Below are positions 8,626 through 16,648 of a DNA stretch of 64,000 bases, piece by piece. The position numbers and the translations under genes are program-made. The first letter of the stretch is position 1. Each line of letters starts with the position of its first letter. Origin of the DNA: Lysobacter sp. (GTDB lineage: Bacteria; Pseudomonadota; Gammaproteobacteria; Xanthomonadales; Xanthomonadaceae). Below the pieces are notes generated by a model. It was not told the DNA's origin. It saw only the letters and a program-made list of their open reading frames with translations, and did not search any database. Where the stretch lies: positions 310,001 to 374,000 of the forward strand of contig SSGH01000007.1 of the NCBI GenBank assembly GCA_008015835.1, in the 5' to 3' direction.

Positions 8626-9390
8626 TCAATTCCACTTCGGCAGTTTGCCGTGATCCAAACCGGCCACTTCGAACACTGCGACGCGCTTGCCCATGCCTTT
8701 GGCCGGGAACTCGACGGTCATCGTTTTCGCGCCCTTGGTCGCTTTCCACAGCGCGCGTTCGTCTTCGATGAACATCGCGATGGCGTCGTCGGTCTTCGGG
8801 CGCGACGCGGCCATCGCGTTCGCCGGTTTGTCGTCGATCGTCACCCGCACCTTGCAGCCGCCGTAGCAATCGAAATCGCCGGCCTGCAGCACCAAATAGC
8901 TGCTGCGGCCCCACGACGGGTGGTCGCGGAAGATCAAACGCACCGCGGTCGGGCCGCTGCCGTCCACATCGACCGGATCTTTGGCGTAGATCGCCGCCGA
9001 GGTTTGCTTGCCGCCCGGCACGTCCTGCACGGTGTAGCTCCACAGCGCGGCGGTGCGCGCGTCTTCGCGCTCCGCCTCCGCTTTGGCTTTCACCTCGTCG
9101 TAATCGGCCTGCAGGCGTTGGGCGGTGGGCGTACCGGGGTATTTCTGCATCAACACGTCGGCGTGCGCTTTGGCCATCTGCCAGTTCTGTTCGACCATCG
9201 CGGTGTCGTACGCGGCGGCCTCGGCTTTCGCCGCCGCCTCGTTCGCGGCGGCCTGTTCGGCCTGCGCTTTCGCGATGGCGGCCGGATCTTCGCCGCAGCC
9301 GACGAGCGCGACCGCCAGCGCGAGAACCAGCGCCGCGCGCGCGCGATTCGCGCCGGGCACGCGGGCGTTTCGGGGAACGTTTCGAATCAT
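8626..9390 (-). CDS. predicted lipoprotein of unknown function
   Basis: A 254-residue protein with an N-terminal signal ending in the lipobox ALVG-Cys32, so probably lipid-anchored. Residues about 35-110 are an Ala/Glu/Lys-rich helical, coiled-coil-like stretch. The remainder looks like a compact beta-rich domain (FDCYGGCKVRVTIDDKP, ALWKATKGAKTMTVEFPAKG). I do not recognise a named family. The start ATG overlaps the stop codon of the alpha/beta hydrolase gene (ATGA) and the GH25 gene follows after 8 bp, so it is cotranscribed with both. Confidence 0.85.
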   Translation of the reverse strand: MIRNVPRNARVPGANRARAALVLALAVALVGCGEDPAAIAKAQAEQAAANEAAAKAEAAAYDTAMVEQNWQMAKAHADVLMQKYPGTPTAQRLQADYDEVKAKAEAEREDARTAALWSYTVQDVPGGKQTSAAIYAKDPVDVDGSGPTAVRLIFRDHPSWGRSSYLVLQAGDFDCYGGCKVRVTIDDKPANAMAASRPKTDDAIAMFIEDERALWKATKGAKTMTVEFPAKGMGKRVAVFEVAGLDHGKLPKWN

Positions 9391-10451
9391 CGCCACCGTC
9401 CTCGTTCGGCCAGCATTTCGATCGCGCCGGCGGTATCGCCCGGGCGCTCCATCAGCGACATATGCCCGCAGCCGTCCAGCAACACCTGGGTCGCCTGCGG
9501 CAGACTGCGCCCGTACAGCGTCATCGCGCTCGGGTCGATCACGCGGTCCTGCTTGCACCACAGCAGCAGCGCGGGTTGCTTGATGCGCGCGGCGACTTCG
9601 CCGGGCAGGAAGCGCTCGTCGCCGCGGCCGATCTTATCGAGCACGCGCTGTTCGAACGCCGCGTCGCGCTGACGCTCGGCGATGTAGAGCTTGTCCGCGG
9701 GCCACGGAATCCACGGCCGCGCCTCGCGCACGACGAACAGCGTGTCGAGATAGCGTTGCAGCGACGCCGCATCGCTCACCGCGAACGGGTTCCGACCGGC
9801 CAATACGTCCAAACCGAATTGGTTGTCGTCGAAACGCACGCCGGAGGCGTCGATCAGACCGACGCGGGCGACGCGGCCCGGCGCGCGCGCGGCGGTGGTG
9901 GCGACGATGCCGCCGCCCATCGAATGCCCGACCAACACCACCGGCTGCGGGCTGATCTCGCCGATGAACGCGGCGAGACGTTCGCTTTGCGCGAGATAGC
10001 CGTAATCGGCGTCGGGTTTGCGCTCGCTGCGGCCCCAGCCCGGCAAATCGGGCATCACCACGCGATAGCGACCTTTCAGCCGGCGCGCGACGCGGTACCA
10101 ATTCTCTTTGGTGCCGGTGAAGCCATGCACCAGCACGATGGTCTGCGCGCCCGCCGTGTCCGCATCGAGTTCGGTGTACACCCAGCGATGCTCGCCCGCC
10201 TCCACCGTGCCCGTCCGCGCGCCCAGCAGTATCCGCTGTTTCGCGAATTCGGCGCGGATCGGCAGGCTCGGATCGCGCCACAGCGCGACCGCGAATGCGA
10301 TCAGCACCGCGGCGGCGATCAGATTGGCGATCTTGAAGCGCTTGGCGCGCCGGGCCGCATCGGCGGCGGCGGTCGAAGCGGCATCCGAAGCGACGGCCGC
10401 CTGGGCCGCCGCTTCGCGCGCGTCGCGCTTGGCGCGGCGTCGTTTCGACAC
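9387..10451 (-). CDS. membrane-anchored alpha/beta hydrolase
   Basis: A 354-residue protein with a basic, Ala-rich N-terminus, one membrane helix (residues about 42-60) and an alpha/beta-hydrolase domain. The oxyanion motif is LVHGFTGTKENW, the nucleophile elbow GHSMGG, the acid LLLWCKQDRVIDPSAM and the histidine DGCGHMSLMERP. It resembles lipase/esterase-like hydrolases; the substrate is unknown. It starts with GTG 5 bp after the M1 peptidase stop and ends inside the start codon of the lipoprotein gene, so all are in one operon. Confidence 0.9.
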   Translation of the reverse strand: MSKRRRAKRDAREAAAQAAVASDAASTAAADAARRAKRFKIANLIAAAVLIAFAVALWRDPSLPIRAEFAKQRILLGARTGTVEAGEHRWVYTELDADTAGAQTIVLVHGFTGTKENWYRVARRLKGRYRVVMPDLPGWGRSERKPDADYGYLAQSERLAAFIGEISPQPVVLVGHSMGGGIVATTAARAPGRVARVGLIDASGVRFDDNQFGLDVLAGRNPFAVSDAASLQRYLDTLFVVREARPWIPWPADKLYIAERQRDAAFEQRVLDKIGRGDERFLPGEVAARIKQPALLLWCKQDRVIDPSAMTLYGRSLPQATQVLLDGCGHMSLMERPGDTAGAIEMLAERGRWR

Positions 10452-10456
10452 TCAGA

Positions 10457-12472
10457 TCACCGCGTCGGCGCCGGGTTGGACGCGTCGGTGGACGAGGTCG
10501 GCGTGTTCGGCGTCGGCGGCGCTTCGGGCTTGGCCGGCGCCGGCGCAGCCGATGCGGCCGTGGGCTTGGCCTCGTCGATCACCTTCTGCACCGAACCGCT
10601 GGTGATCGGGTGATAGCCCGGTTTGGCTTTGGCGAAAATCTCGCGCGCCAGGGCCAGACCCGACTCGCTCTTCGCCAGCGCGGTGTAGGTCGGCATGATC
10701 AGTTTGCGGCGACCGATGCGCTGCAAGAACGAGGCGATCGCGCCGTTGGCCTCGGTGTACCCGTTGTCCACCGCCAGCGGATACCAACGCTGCGCGATCT
10801 CGCCGTTCATCGTGCCGGTGAAGGCGTAGGCGGCGTCGAGCTGCGCCAATTTTTCGCGGTTGAGGTCGTCGGGCAAGCCTTCGATGAAATGCACCCATTC
10901 TTGCGTGGTCCAGGCCTGGGTGATTTCGGCCGGCGGCAAGTTGCCGCTGGCGAGCCAGCCCAAGCGCGACGAGTCCACCACGCCGAACCGGCGCGCCTGC
11001 ACCTGCGGCGCGGTGGCCGGAATGCCGGCTTCGTACAGCCACTCGTCGAATTCCTTGATGTCCACCACGTTCGGGTACTTCGCCAACAGATTGGCCTTGG
11101 CGTACTTGGCGAACTGTTCGCTGTCGATGCTCTGGAACGCGAAGTGATCGAAATAGCCGCGCAGGAACGGGTCGAACTTGTCGCGGCCGAAACGCTCTTC
11201 CAGGAAATGCAGGAACCACGCGCCCTTGGTGTAGACGGTGGCGCTGCTGCTGTTGTCGGGGTCTTTCAGCACGCCCGGCTTGGTCGCCAGCATCTGCAGC
11301 GACGGATCGATTTCGGCGAACTCTTTCTTCAGCTCGTTGCGCTCGATCACGTTCTCCATCGCGGCTTGGTCTTTGCCGTACAGCGCTTCGATGATGCGGT
11401 TCTCGACGTAGCTGGTGAAGCCTTCGTTGAGCCACGCGTCCTTCGCGCTGGAGAACGTGACGAGATTGCCCGACCAGCTATGCGCCAATTCGTGCGCGAT
11501 CAGCGAGACGAGCGTCTTGTCGCCGACGATCACGGTCGGGGTGAGGAAGGTCAGGCGCGGATTTTCCATGCCGCCGTACGGGAACGAGGGCGGCAGCACC
11601 AGCATGTCGTAGCGATCCCAGCGGTACGGGCCGTACAGGGCCTCGGCGGTGGCGATCATCTTCTCGGTGTCTTCGAATTCCTTGACCGCCTTGTCCAGCA
11701 TGGTCGGCTCGGACCACACGCCGCTGCGCTGCGAGATGGCCTTGAAGCTCAAGTCGCCGGCCGCGATCGCCATCAGATACGACGGAATCTTCTGCGGCAT
11801 CTTGAAGGTGTAATCGCCGTCGCGCACCGCGTTCGGGTCGTTGTCGGCGCTCATCAGCACCATCACGTCCGGGCGCGAGGTCACGTGCGCGCCGTAGGTG
11901 TAGCGCACGCTCGGCGTGTCCTGCAGCGGCACCCACGAACGCGCGTGGATCTGCTGCGATTGGCTGAACATGAAGGGCAGTTGCTTGCCCTCGGTCATGC
12001 TCGGCTCCAGCCACTGCAGACCGGACGCGGTCGGCGCGGTCTTGTAGGTCACGCGGACCTGCGCGTTGCGCTTGGGCGTTTCGATGCTGAGCTTTTGGCC
12101 GAGCACCGGGTGGGGGTCCGCGAGCTTGAAATTCAACGGCGTCCACGCGCCGGCGGCGTCGGCGCCTTCCACTTTCTCGATGGTCAGTTCGCGGGTATCG
12201 AGCAACAGCGCGGTCGCGGCGTTGTCCTTCCAATCCAGCGAATAGGTGGCCGTGCCGGCCAGCGTCTTGGTGTCGAAATCGAGCTTCAGATCGAGCTGCA
12301 GGTCGTCGATGACGACTTTGTCGGGCTCGGCGTAGGAATGTTCGTCCATCGCTTTGGGTTTCGCGGCGACCGACGCGGGGGCGGCGGTGGGGGTGGGAGC
12401 GGGCGCTTCGGACGAGCAGGAGGTCATCAGCAGGGCGCCCAAGAGCGGCAGGGCCAGGAAAGAGACGCGCAT
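10457..12472 (-). CDS. M1 family zinc aminopeptidase (lipoprotein)
   Basis: A 671-residue zinc aminopeptidase of the leukotriene-A4-hydrolase branch. It carries the exopeptidase motif GGMEN and the zinc site HELAHSWSGN with the third ligand in NEGFTSYVE. The N-terminus MRVSFLALPLLGALLMTSCS is a lipoprotein signal with lipobox MTS-Cys, so the enzyme should sit in the envelope rather than the cytosol. A Pro/Ala-rich linker follows the lipobox, and the C-terminus also ends in a Pro/Ala-rich stretch after the HEAT-like helical domain. First gene of the operon running to the GH25 lysozyme. A TACACT -10-like hexamer lies 30 nt upstream of the ATG. Confidence 0.95.
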   Translation of the reverse strand: MRVSFLALPLLGALLMTSCSSEAPAPTPTAAPASVAAKPKAMDEHSYAEPDKVVIDDLQLDLKLDFDTKTLAGTATYSLDWKDNAATALLLDTRELTIEKVEGADAAGAWTPLNFKLADPHPVLGQKLSIETPKRNAQVRVTYKTAPTASGLQWLEPSMTEGKQLPFMFSQSQQIHARSWVPLQDTPSVRYTYGAHVTSRPDVMVLMSADNDPNAVRDGDYTFKMPQKIPSYLMAIAAGDLSFKAISQRSGVWSEPTMLDKAVKEFEDTEKMIATAEALYGPYRWDRYDMLVLPPSFPYGGMENPRLTFLTPTVIVGDKTLVSLIAHELAHSWSGNLVTFSSAKDAWLNEGFTSYVENRIIEALYGKDQAAMENVIERNELKKEFAEIDPSLQMLATKPGVLKDPDNSSSATVYTKGAWFLHFLEERFGRDKFDPFLRGYFDHFAFQSIDSEQFAKYAKANLLAKYPNVVDIKEFDEWLYEAGIPATAPQVQARRFGVVDSSRLGWLASGNLPPAEITQAWTTQEWVHFIEGLPDDLNREKLAQLDAAYAFTGTMNGEIAQRWYPLAVDNGYTEANGAIASFLQRIGRRKLIMPTYTALAKSESGLALAREIFAKAKPGYHPITSGSVQKVIDEAKPTAASAAPAPAKPEAPPTPNTPTSSTDASNPAPTR

Positions 12473-12813
12473 GGCGGTCGGGGGTCCGGGTGGAAAACCG
12501 CGAGTGTACCCGCACCGCCCGAGGACTGCCGCTCTCCAGGTGCGCCGCCGAGCGGGTCGCACCGGCTGGCGCAGGCCGCCGGTTTCGTCGCGCGACGCGG
12601 GCGCAGGGCGCGCGTTCGGCTGAACGAACGCCTGCCCCGCGCCCGCGCGAGTGGTCGTAAAATTGTCCCCAGGGGGCGGCGCATTCCGTTTGTTGCAGGA
12701 CCGGCACCGACCCGGTGCTGCGCTTTCGGCGGGCCGAAGCACGACATCGCGATGTCGCGCGTCTCCCGCCGAAGCGTGCCGTTCTTCCTCACACTTATCG
12801 AAGGTACTTGACC
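12473..12813. other. divergent intergenic region with nested palindromes
   Basis: This 341-bp gap separates the M1 peptidase (minus) from the CsgG-like gene (plus). It holds a TACACT -10-like hexamer on the minus strand (12503-12508) and, nearer the CsgG-like gene, a two-level inverted repeat at about 12722-12775. Its inner part CGACATCGCGATGTCG (12742-12757) is a perfect palindrome. I see no open reading frame with coding character. Confidence 0.5.
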
Positions 12814-13779
12814 ATGAGTCTTCCCATCCGCGGTTCCGCTGTCCTCTCGGCCGGCCTGATGACCGTCCTTCTCGCCGCGCTCGCCTCCCCGGCCGACGCG
12901 CAGCGCCAGAGCGCGCAGGACCAGCGCAAGCAGAAGATGGCCGAAATCCCGACCTGCGCGAAGCCGCTGGGCACGCTGTCGGTGCTGGAGCCGGAAGACG
13001 CCGTGAATTGGTGGACCGGTCAGCAGTTGCCGGCGCCGTCGAAGCTGATCAAGGTCTTCGTCAGCAAGTCGCGCTGCTTCACCCTGGTGGACCGCGGCGC
13101 GGGCCTCGACGCCGCGCAGCGCGAGCGCGCCCTCGGCGCCAGCGGCGAATTGCGCAACCGCTCGAACGTCGGCAAGGGCCAGATGAAAGCCGCCGATTAC
13201 GTGATGGTGCCCGACTTGATCGCCGCCAACAGCAACGCCGGCGGTAACGCCATCGGCGGCCTGCTCGGCGGCTTGGTCGGCGGTCGCGCCGGCGCCGCGA
13301 TCGGCGGCCTGGATTTCAAGAAGAAAACCGCCGACGTGGTGCTGACCGTCACCGACGTGCGCTCGACCGAGCAAGTGGCGATGGCCGAAGGCAGCGCCAA
13401 GAAGACCGACATCGGCTGGGGCGCGGGCGGCGGCCTGTTCGGCTACAGCGGCTTCGGCGCAATGGGCGCCAGCGGCTACGCCAACACCGAAATCGGCCAA
13501 GTCATCACCCTCGCCTATCTGCAGGCGTACACCGACATCGTCGCCCAGCTCGGCGGTCTGCCGGATAGCGCCTCCGCCGCCAACGCGCAGCAGGCCGTGA
13601 CCGTGACCAAGCCCGCGCGTCTGTTCACCACCGCGAAGGGCACGAAAGTGGTGCGCAGCCTCGACCCGGGCATGATGCTGTACCCCACCGGCAACAAGGA
13701 AGGCATGATGTGGGAAGTGGAAGACGAACTCGGCAATAAGGGCTGGATTTCGTCGACGCTGATCGAGCTGTCGCGCTGA
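12814..13779 (+). CDS. CsgG-like envelope protein with C-terminal SH3-like domain
   Basis: A 321-residue exported protein: signal peptide of about 29 residues ending ASPADAQ, then a CsgG-like alpha/beta domain (VFVSKSRCFTLVDRG, VPDLIAAN, ADVVLTVTDVRSTEQVAMAEG). It is interrupted by a glycine-rich hydrophobic stretch (GNAIGGLLGGLVGGRAGAAI). The last 65 residues look like a bacterial SH3 fold (KPARLFTTAKGTKVVRSL ... GNKGWISSTLIEL). CsgG proper is the curli export pore, but no curli genes are nearby and the lipobox cysteine is missing, so a curli role is unlikely. It may be an envelope assembly or peptidoglycan-associated factor. A good AAGG ribosome site precedes the ATG. Confidence 0.78.
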   Translation: MSLPIRGSAVLSAGLMTVLLAALASPADAQRQSAQDQRKQKMAEIPTCAKPLGTLSVLEPEDAVNWWTGQQLPAPSKLIKVFVSKSRCFTLVDRGAGLDAAQRERALGASGELRNRSNVGKGQMKAADYVMVPDLIAANSNAGGNAIGGLLGGLVGGRAGAAIGGLDFKKKTADVVLTVTDVRSTEQVAMAEGSAKKTDIGWGAGGGLFGYSGFGAMGASGYANTEIGQVITLAYLQAYTDIVAQLGGLPDSASAANAQQAVTVTKPARLFTTAKGTKVVRSLDPGMMLYPTGNKEGMMWEVEDELGNKGWISSTLIELSR

Positions 13780-13830
13780 TCGAACGCTCGCGCTGATCGC
13801 GCAGTTCGAGTCGCGCATCGATTGCGGTAC

Positions 13831-13858
13831 CGCGAAGGGCGCTCCGGCGCCCTTCGCG
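13831..13858 (+). terminator. GC-rich hairpin after CsgG-like gene
   Basis: A perfect 12-bp stem CGCGAAGGGCGC / GCGCCCTTCGCG with a TCCG loop lies 51 bp after the stop codon. No T run follows, so it may be only a partial or Rho-assisted terminator. Confidence 0.45.
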
Positions 13859-13947
13859 CCGTCTGCGCCGAGCGTTCGGCCGCGACGCGCTCAGGAATAC
13901 GATTTCGCGAACGTTCGTTTCGCATCTTCGGCCGCTACTCTTGGCCG

Positions 13948-16185
13948 ATGCAGACGAGTCTTCTTACACGGATGTTGCTCGGCGTCCTCGCGCTCGGCGC
14001 GGCGTTCGCCAGTCAAGCCGCGCCAGCGCCGGAACCGATGCGGATTCCCGGCCTCGACGCGCGCGATGCGCAGGCCATCGCGATCGACGGCGCGGTCGAC
14101 GAAGCCGCGTGGGCCGATGCGGCCGAAATCGAGCTGAAATACGAGAACAACCCGGGCGACAACATTCCCGCGCCGGTGCGCACCGTCGCCCGCATCTTCC
14201 ACACCGACGAGGCGCTGTACATCGGCTTCGTCGCCGACGACCCCGCACCCGAACAGCTCCGCGCCTTTCTGCGCGACCGCGACGCGCTGTACGAAGACGA
14301 CTTCATCGGCCTGCAGCTCGACACCTTCGACGATCAGCGCCGCGCCTACGAATTCTTCGTCAATCCGGTCGGCGCGCAGGCCGACGGCGTGCGCGAAAAC
14401 GATGCGGACAACGGCGACAACGCCTGGGACGGCGTGTGGAGCAGCGCGGCGCGGATCACCTCGCGCGGCTACGAAGCGGAAATGCGCATTCCGTTCGCGA
14501 CGCTGCGCTTCGACGGCGCGGAAGGTCTGCGCCGCTGGGGCCTGCGACTGATGCGCATCCGTCCGCGCGATTATCTCTACGTGTACTTCAACGAACCGCG
14601 CGAACGCGGCGCGACCTGCGATCTGTGCGCGATGCGCAAGATCGAAGGTTTCGCGGACGTGCGCCGCAGCCGCAATCTGGAAATCGCGCCGACGCTGACC
14701 GTGCGTCATGCGCAAACCCGCGACGCGCGCGCCGGACGTCCCGCGTGGCGCAGCGAGGAAGGCACCGAAATCGAACCGGGTCTCGACGTGGCCTGGGCGC
14801 CGACGCCCAACCTCACCCTCAACGGCACGCTCAATCCCGATTTCTCGCAGGTCGAATCGGATACGGCGCAGCTCGATCTGAGTTCGAACTTCGCGCTGTT
14901 TTTCCCCGAAAAACGCCCGTTCTTTCTGGAGAGCGCGGATTATTTCAATACGCCGCTGGACGTGATCTACACGCGCCAAATCGCCGACCCCGACATCGGC
15001 GTGCGCGTCACCGGTCGCAGCGGGCGACAGGCCTACGGCGTGGTGGCCGCGCGCGACGCGACTACGCAATTGCTGATTCCCGGCGCGCTGGGCTCGTCGA
15101 TCCGCCAACTCGACCGCAGCGCGAACGCGATGCTCGCGCGCTATCGCTACGATCTCGATGCGCACACCAGTCTCGGCGCGGTGGCGACGTATCGCGGCGG
15201 CGACGAGTACCGCAACGCGCTCGCCGGCGCGGATCTGCGTTGGCAGCGCGGCAGCCATCGCTTCACGGCGCAGTGGCTGCGCAGCGATTCGCGCTATCCC
15301 GCCGGCCTGCGCGACGACGGCGATCGCACGCCCGCGGGCAACGCCTTCGATGCGCAGTACCGCTACGGCGACAGTCGTTGGGACTTCGCGTTGGGCCATA
15401 CCCGCATCGCGCCGGGATTCAGCGCCGACCTCGGCTTCATCGGTCAGGTCGGCTATCGCAAAAGCCTGCTCGGCGGCGGCCGCACCTGGTACGGCCGCGA
15501 AGGCGCGAAGATCAACAGCGTGACGGCATACGCGGATGCGGACATCACCCACGCCAGCGACGGCCGCCTGCTGGAACGCGAACTCGAAGGCTATGTGGAA
15601 TTGGCCGGTCCGCTGCAATCCACCGCGCGCGTGAGCGGACTGCGCCGCGCGCGCTTTTGGAACGACCGCTTATTCGACGAAGCGTGGCTGTCGCTGTACG
15701 GCAAGGCCACGCCGCTGCCCGGCGCGATCGTGTCGCTCACGCTGCGCGCGGGCGATCAACTCGATTTACTGGCTTCGCGCGTGGGCCGCGTCGAGGAATG
15801 GCAGCCGACGCTCTCGCTCGATCTCGGCCGCGGCACGCATTTCGAACTGCGCTACACCGCGCAACGTTTGCATCGCGACGGCGGCATCGCCTACCGCGCG
15901 ACCGTGCTCGACGCGCGCTACGCATGGCAGTTCGATCCGCGGCAACGGCTGCGCGTTTCGCTGCAGGGCACCGACATCCGCCGCGACACAACGCTGTACG
16001 CAACCCCGGCGAGCGCCCGCAATCGCGACCTCGCCGCGCAAGTGCTCTACGCCTATCGCCTGAACCCGCGCACCGGCGTGTACCTGGGCTATTCCCACGG
16101 CGGCTATTCCGACGACGACCAACGCGACCTCAGCGACCGCAGCCGCAGCGTGTTCTTGAAGCTCGGCTACGCGTGGCAACCGTAA
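13948..16185 (+). CDS. DUF5916 outer-membrane protein with CBM9-like domain
   Basis: A 745-residue exported protein with a signal peptide ending SQAAPAP. Residues about 30-230 are a carbohydrate-binding-like domain (IAIDGAVDEAAWADA, YIGFVADDP, DDFIGLQLDTFDD, YEAEMRIPFATLRF). The remainder is the DUF5916 membrane beta-barrel with alternating aromatic strands (SSNFALFFPEKRPFFLE motif) ending in a terminal strand SRSVFLKLGYAWQP. Such proteins are common in Lysobacter and Bacteroidetes; substrate and role are unknown. The last 90 bp are repeated exactly 263 bp downstream. Confidence 0.88.
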   Translation: MQTSLLTRMLLGVLALGAAFASQAAPAPEPMRIPGLDARDAQAIAIDGAVDEAAWADAAEIELKYENNPGDNIPAPVRTVARIFHTDEALYIGFVADDPAPEQLRAFLRDRDALYEDDFIGLQLDTFDDQRRAYEFFVNPVGAQADGVRENDADNGDNAWDGVWSSAARITSRGYEAEMRIPFATLRFDGAEGLRRWGLRLMRIRPRDYLYVYFNEPRERGATCDLCAMRKIEGFADVRRSRNLEIAPTLTVRHAQTRDARAGRPAWRSEEGTEIEPGLDVAWAPTPNLTLNGTLNPDFSQVESDTAQLDLSSNFALFFPEKRPFFLESADYFNTPLDVIYTRQIADPDIGVRVTGRSGRQAYGVVAARDATTQLLIPGALGSSIRQLDRSANAMLARYRYDLDAHTSLGAVATYRGGDEYRNALAGADLRWQRGSHRFTAQWLRSDSRYPAGLRDDGDRTPAGNAFDAQYRYGDSRWDFALGHTRIAPGFSADLGFIGQVGYRKSLLGGGRTWYGREGAKINSVTAYADADITHASDGRLLERELEGYVELAGPLQSTARVSGLRRARFWNDRLFDEAWLSLYGKATPLPGAIVSLTLRAGDQLDLLASRVGRVEEWQPTLSLDLGRGTHFELRYTAQRLHRDGGIAYRATVLDARYAWQFDPRQRLRVSLQGTDIRRDTTLYATPASARNRDLAAQVLYAYRLNPRTGVYLGYSHGGYSDDDQRDLSDRSRSVFLKLGYAWQP

Positions 16186-16235
16186 CGCCTCTCGCGAACC
16201 CTATCGCACCCCTGTAGGAGCGCCGGAAGGCGCGA
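16096..16235 (+). repeat. 140-bp direct repeat, copy A (3' end of DUF5916 gene)
   Basis: This stretch comprises the last 29 codons and stop of the DUF5916 gene plus 50 bp of 3' flank ending in the repeat CCTGTAGGAGCGCCGGAAGG. Copy B lies at 16359-16498, a 263-bp offset. The coding 90 bp are identical; the flank has four mismatches. Confidence 0.95.
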
Positions 16236-16253
16236 TCGGACGCGCAGCGAGAG

Positions 16254-16347
16254 GTAGCCCGGGTAAGGCCAACGGCCGCACCCGGGATATATGGTGAAGT
16301 GTTTCACCATATATCCCGGGTGCGCGCTTTGCGCTTACCCGGGCTAC
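16254..16347. repeat. 94-bp nested palindrome (possible cruciform element)
   Basis: The outer arms GTAGCCCGGGTAAG (16254-16267) and CTTACCCGGGCTAC (16334-16347) are perfect inverted repeats. Inside them, a second perfect 22-bp inverted repeat (16277-16298 with 16303-16324) closes on a four-base GTGT loop and includes CCCGGGATATATGGTGAA. A degenerate right end, CACCCGGGCTACGTAAC, recurs at about 16598-16613. No ORF is inside, so it looks like a non-coding mobile or REP-type element. Confidence 0.85.
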
Positions 16348-16358
16348 GTAACGACTCG

Positions 16359-16448
16359 CACGGCGGCTATTCCGACGACGACCAACGCGACCTCAGCGAC
16401 CGCAGCCGCAGCGTGTTCTTGAAGCTCGGCTACGCGTGGCAACCGTAA
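16359..16448 (+). pseudogene. duplicated 3' fragment of the DUF5916 gene
   Basis: These 90 bp repeat, without a single difference, the codons for the last 29 residues (from HGGYSDDDQRDLS to KLGYAWQP) and the stop codon of the DUF5916 gene. There is no start codon or upstream reading frame, so it is a gene remnant produced by duplication. The similarity begins abruptly at 16359 and continues, with four mismatches, through the 3' flank to 16498. Confidence 0.93.
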
Positions 16449-16648
16449 CGCGTCTCGCAAACCTCATCGCACCCCTGTAGGAGCGCCGGAAGGCGCGACC
16501 GGTGCCTGCGCAAAGCGTCGCCCAGGTCGGGCCGAATACGGCTCGTGGCGCATCGAAGATGCGCGCGCTGCAATCTCCGGGTACGCACTGCGCGCGCACC
16601 CGGGCTACGTAACTAAGTGACAATCTGTAGCCCCGCTGTATCAGCTTA

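Larger units (their letters stand above)
16186..16648. other. repeat-filled intergenic region
   Basis: This 463-bp gap between the convergent DUF5916 and PD-(D/E)XK genes has no intact gene. It contains the end of repeat copy A, the 94-bp palindrome, the gene-end fragment of copy B and a decayed second copy of the palindrome. From about 16610 the base composition shifts sharply toward A+T as the nuclease gene begins. Confidence 0.85.

Noticed and set aside
10610-12811. 733-codon plus-strand open frame
   Set aside because: Antisense to the M1 aminopeptidase, whose HExxH and GGMEN motifs fix the coding strand.
12814-13779. Curli secretion channel CsgG
   Set aside because: No lipobox cysteine, an extra SH3-like domain and no other csg genes; only CsgG-like fold similarity is claimed.
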